Below are positions 61,271-64,000 of a stretch of 64,000 nt of DNA, piece by piece (position 1 is the first letter of the stretch; the number at the start of each line of letters is the position of its first letter). Below the pieces are notes generated by a model that was not told where the DNA came from, searched no databases, and saw only the letters and a list, made by a program, of their open reading frames with translations. Both the position numbers and the translations under genes were made by a program. This stretch comes from JAFGMQ01 sp036733345 (GTDB lineage Bacteria > Desulfobacterota > DSM-4660 > Desulfatiglandales > Desulfatiglandaceae), in assembly GCA_036733345.1 (NCBI GenBank), contig DAINAR010000002.1, positions 62,001 to 126,000 on the forward strand, in the 5' to 3' direction.

Positions 61271-62524
61271 ATGATTTCAGCCATGATAAAAGAAATGGGT
61301 ATAGATGCCAGGGCTGCTTCCAGGCAGTTAAGAAAATTGGGAAGAGAGCAAAAAGATGCTGCTCTTGAACTTATGTCATCCAAATTAATTGAAAGACAGT
61401 CGATTATTATTCAGGAAAATAAAAAGGACCTGGAAAAAGCAATAGGTTCAGGCATGTCTTCTTCGATGATAGATCGCCTGACTTTGAATGAAAAGGTCAT
61501 AAGTGAAATGGCTGAAGGACTCAGGGAAGTTGCATCCCTGCCTGACCCCGTAGGTGAAGTGACAGGGATGGTGAAAAGGCCAAATGGCCTGCTTGTCGGG
61601 CGCATGAGAATACCTCTTGGCGTGATCGGATTCATATATGAATCTCGACCCAATGTAACTGTAGATGCTGCAGCCCTGTGTCTGAAATCCGGCAACGCTG
61701 TAATCCTTAAGGGCGGTTCTGAGGCTATTAATTCAAACCTTTGCCTTGCTGGTTTATTGAACGAGGCCTTAAAAGAGACCGGGATACCTGAAAAGGCCAT
61801 CCAGGTGGTACCAACGACCGAAAGAGAGGCAGTCGGTGTTCTCCTGGCCCTTGATGATTGTCTGGATGTAGTGATTCCAAGGGGAGGTGAGGGCCTTATT
61901 CGATTCGTAGTTGAAAATTCCCGGGTGCCGGTACTGAAACATTATAAAGGTGTTTGTCATGTCTATGTAGATGAGGATTCGGACCTGAAGCTCGCTGAGA
62001 AAATATGCTTTAATGCCAAAGTCCAAAGACCCGGAGTCTGCAACGCAATGGAAACCATGTTAGTCCATAAAAATATTTCAGGAACGTTCCTCCCTTCGAT
62101 GCTTGAACGATTTCAAAAGGCCGGCGTAGAAATTCGAGGCTGTGCCACGACCACAGCATTGTTTCCGGATATAAAACCGGCTGTTGAAACTGATTGGCCC
62201 GCCGAGTTTCTTGATCTGATTCTTGCTGTCAAGATTGTTTCAGGAATAGACGAAGCCCTTGATCATATTGAAAAGTATGGGAGCAATCATACTGAAGCCA
62301 TTGTCACCAATGATTATAATCGCTCTCAACAATTTCTGACAGAAGCGGATTCTTCAGTAGTATTGATCAATGCATCAACACGCTTTAATGACGGGAATCA
62401 ATTAGGTCTTGGTGCGGAGATCGGCATTAATACTTCAAAGCTCCATGCCTTTGGTCCAATGGGACTTGAAGAGCTTACAACTACGAAATTTATCGTTTAC
62501 GGTCAGGGACAGATTAGAGAATAG
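61271..62524 (+). CDS. proA: Gamma-glutamyl phosphate reductase
   Basis: A 417-residue ProA. IPLGVIGFIYESRPNVTVDA, LKSGNAVILKGGSEAINSNL, the nucleophile Cys in VQRPGVCNAMETMLV, and FGPMGLEELTTTKFIV are characteristic. It reduces glutamyl-5-phosphate to the semialdehyde with NADPH. The following intergenic region holds the second hairpin repeat. Confidence 0.95.
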   Translation: MISAMIKEMGIDARAASRQLRKLGREQKDAALELMSSKLIERQSIIIQENKKDLEKAIGSGMSSSMIDRLTLNEKVISEMAEGLREVASLPDPVGEVTGMVKRPNGLLVGRMRIPLGVIGFIYESRPNVTVDAAALCLKSGNAVILKGGSEAINSNLCLAGLLNEALKETGIPEKAIQVVPTTEREAVGVLLALDDCLDVVIPRGGEGLIRFVVENSRVPVLKHYKGVCHVYVDEDSDLKLAEKICFNAKVQRPGVCNAMETMLVHKNISGTFLPSMLERFQKAGVEIRGCATTTALFPDIKPAVETDWPAEFLDLILAVKIVSGIDEALDHIEKYGSNHTEAIVTNDYNRSQQFLTEADSSVVLINASTRFNDGNQLGLGAEIGINTSKLHAFGPMGLEELTTTKFIVYGQGQIRE

Positions 62525-62561
62525 CCAATGGCTTATGGCTTCGATATAATTGATTAATTTA

Positions 62562-62660
62562 CCCCGCTGCAGAAAGCCCCCAGCTCCTGCTGGGGGCTTT
62601 CTGCCAGTCGCGGGATGTTGCGTTTTAGAATGGAGCCTCCGGCTACTTCCGGAGGAGCTC
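62562..62660. repeat. REP-like hairpin repeat, copy 2
   Basis: GCAGAAAGCCCCCAGC and GCTGGGGGCTTTCTGC (62569-62604) form a perfect 16-bp stem with a TCCT loop, followed by a second smaller hairpin CCTCCGG/CCGGAGG. It lies between proA and nadD, just ahead of the nadD ribosome-binding site, so it would be in the nadD leader. Matches 50593-50703. Confidence 0.8.
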
Positions 62661-62684
62661 AACTATCGGGAGGGGAGAAATCTC

Positions 62685-63341
62685 TTGAAGTTAGGAATTC
62701 TGGGGGGGACTTTTGATCCTGTTCATCTGGGCCATTTGCGCTCCGCTGAGGAAATAGGCCAAAAGCTGCAACTGGATAAGGTATATTTAATACCTTCGTC
62801 ATTCCCTCCCCACAAAAAAATAAAAAATTTCACTTCATTTGATCATCGATTTAACATGGTGCGTCTGGCTATTGATGATTCCAGTCTTCTTGATGCCCTT
62901 GATCTGGAAGCAAAACGTCCGGGGTTTTCTTATTCAATTGAAACTCTCAGAGAATTTCATAATCTCTTCAGTCCAGACCCTGATCTTTTTTTTATCCTGG
63001 GTATAGATGCATTCCTCGATATCAAGACATGGAAAGAGTATAAGAGGCTTTTTGACTATGCTCATTTTGTTGTTATTGAGCGTCCGGGATATTCAAGCGA
63101 TCTGGCCTTCAGTCAGCTATGTGATCTTATTCATGGAATTGAGAAGACTCATGAATCACATATTTATAAAATGCCATCGGGTAGAAGCCTGATATTTATG
63201 ACGCCCACTCTCCTGGATATTTCCTCTACAGGCATAAGAAAAATGATCGCTAATGGTGAATCCATACGTTTCCTGGTTCCGGAATCAGTCAGGATCTATA
63301 TCAATGAAAAAGGATTATATGGAGAAAATGCAATCTGTTGA
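62685..63341 (+). CDS. nadD: Nicotinate-nucleotide adenylyltransferase
   Basis: A 218-residue NadD: KLGILGGTFDPVHLGHLRSA with the HxGH motif, IPSSFPPHKK, FILGIDAFLDIKTWKEY and LDISSTGIRKMI. The TTG at 62685 is chosen because GGGAGGGGAG lies about eight bases before it and the protein then starts like other NadD; the open frame upstream runs through the hairpin repeat. It adenylates nicotinate mononucleotide in NAD synthesis. Confidence 0.93.
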   Translation: MKLGILGGTFDPVHLGHLRSAEEIGQKLQLDKVYLIPSSFPPHKKIKNFTSFDHRFNMVRLAIDDSSLLDALDLEAKRPGFSYSIETLREFHNLFSPDPDLFFILGIDAFLDIKTWKEYKRLFDYAHFVVIERPGYSSDLAFSQLCDLIHGIEKTHESHIYKMPSGRSLIFMTPTLLDISSTGIRKMIANGESIRFLVPESVRIYINEKGLYGENAIC

Positions 63342-63696
63342 CAAAGCAAAATTGTGTGCCAGAATCATCAGGGAACGGAAAGCTATTGATCCGGTATTGT
63401 TCAATGTGAGTGAACTGACCACTATTACCGACTATTTTCTTATAGCCAGCGGCAACTCCAGCAGACAGGTACAGGCCATTACACGACATCTTCAAAAAAG
63501 GATGCGTGAAGAGGGATTCAGGCCTCTTGGTATCGAGGGAGAAAGGGAAGGGCACTGGGTTTTGATGGATTACGGGGATGTAGTTATCCAGCTATTTTAT
63601 AAACCTGTCCGAGAATTCTATGACCTGGAAAGTCTGTGGATTGAAGCGCCACGGATCAATTTTGAGGACGGAGACCTTCAGGACGCCAAAGAATGA
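63319..63696 (+). CDS. rsfS: Ribosomal silencing factor RsfS
   Basis: An RsfS of about 125 residues: KAIDPVLFNVSELTTITDYF, ASGNSSRQVQAITRHLQKRM, then GEREGHWVLMDYGDVVIQLF and FYDLESLWIEAP. It binds L14 and blocks subunit joining in starved cells. The ATG at 63319 with AAGGA seven bases upstream overlaps the nadD end by 23 bases; other in-frame ATGs at 63304 and 63328 are possible. Confidence 0.92.
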   Translation: MEKMQSVDKAKLCARIIRERKAIDPVLFNVSELTTITDYFLIASGNSSRQVQAITRHLQKRMREEGFRPLGIEGEREGHWVLMDYGDVVIQLFYKPVREFYDLESLWIEAPRINFEDGDLQDAKE

Positions 63697-64000
63697 AATC
63701 AGGAAGATTCAAAAATACAAAACTGATCATTTTTGCAACTGTGCTCTGTTTGCTGTTTTCGCAGGAATCTTTATTTTCGCCGAAAGCTCTGGCCCTTTCA
63801 ATAGAGGAAGAAAAGACTATGGGACAGGAATTTCTGGCCCAGATGAAAAAATATTATGAAATGCTGGATGATTATAATGCAGAGCAAATTTTAAACGATC
63901 TTGGCCAGTATCTTGTGAAGCCTGTTGAAACAAAGAATTTCGAATATCATTTTTATATTATCAAGGACAATACCCTGAATGCCTTTGCTTCGCCCGGGGG
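63693..64000 (+). CDS. M48 family metalloprotease, 3' end outside window
   Basis: The first 102 codons of a protein with a signal peptide (LIIFATVLCLLFSQESLFSP), then SIEEEKTMGQEFLAQMKKYY and a start of the M48 domain at NTLNAFASPG. In periplasmic M48 proteases (BepA/YfgC, LoiP types) the HExxH follows about 20-30 residues later; here it lies beyond the window. The ATG overlaps the rsfS stop as ATGA. Probable role: quality control of outer-membrane proteins. Confidence 0.75.
   Translation, partial: MKSGRFKNTKLIIFATVLCLLFSQESLFSPKALALSIEEEKTMGQEFLAQMKKYYEMLDDYNAEQILNDLGQYLVKPVETKNFEYHFYIIKDNTLNAFASPG

Overview
The window looks like a piece of a Desulfobacterota (deltaproteobacterial, probably Desulfobacterales-like) chromosome. 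This is an inference from gene order and protein style: rimP-nusA-ylxR-infB-DUF503-rbfA-nrnA-truB-rpsO-pnp-M16-dut and rplU-rpmA-obgE-proB-proA-nadD-rsfS. No 16S gene is present to prove it. The window has two halves that meet at a tRNA-Gly(CCC) gene at 42.4 kb.

Left half (1 to about 41.7 kb), almost all on the minus strand, is a cell-surface polysaccharide locus. It carries glycosyltransferases of the GT2, GT4, WecG/TagA and GT39-like types, an O-antigen ligase/polymerase-like membrane protein, a Wzx-like flippase, a Wzz-type chain-length protein with an unusual repeated coiled coil, an MsbA-like ABC exporter, WecB, TagD plus LicD, two SAM methyltransferases and four sulfotransferases. Together they predict a ManNAc-containing, sulfated, possibly phosphoglycerol-decorated, lipid-linked glycan (inference). 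Two tandem secreted proteins with a C-terminal S74 (endosialidase chaperone) autoprocessing domain and one SdrD-B-domain secreted protein lie inside the locus. Base composition is visibly mosaic: 1-6 kb is AT-rich and 6.2-9 kb is GC-richer, so the locus was probably assembled piecemeal.

Between about 14.2 and 28.5 kb the glycan genes are interleaved with a dense set of toxin-antitoxin modules. Intact pairs are DUF3368 PIN/RHH, four further PIN-domain VapC modules with four different antitoxin types, RelE/Phd, and RHH/PIN. Decayed pieces are a vapC C-terminus, a TumE-like C-terminus, a HEPN gene with a stop codon beside an intact MNT gene, an N-truncated relE, an orphan antitoxin and a fused deletion copy of a neighbouring module. 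Other debris includes two polysaccharide-deacetylase C-termini, a GT4 C-terminus and an N-truncated STELLO/DUF288 glycosyltransferase. Short direct repeats surround several of these.

Right half (42.4-64 kb), all plus strand, is conserved housekeeping: a transcription/translation and ribosome-maturation operon, RNA decay (pnp), dUTPase, an M16 protease, a YycJ-type metallo-hydrolase, an unknown protein, a GalT-like enzyme, ribosomal proteins L21 and L27, Obg, proline synthesis, NAD synthesis and the start of an M48 metalloprotease. Two copies of a roughly 100-bp hairpin repeat sit in this half, one before rpsO and one between proA and nadD.
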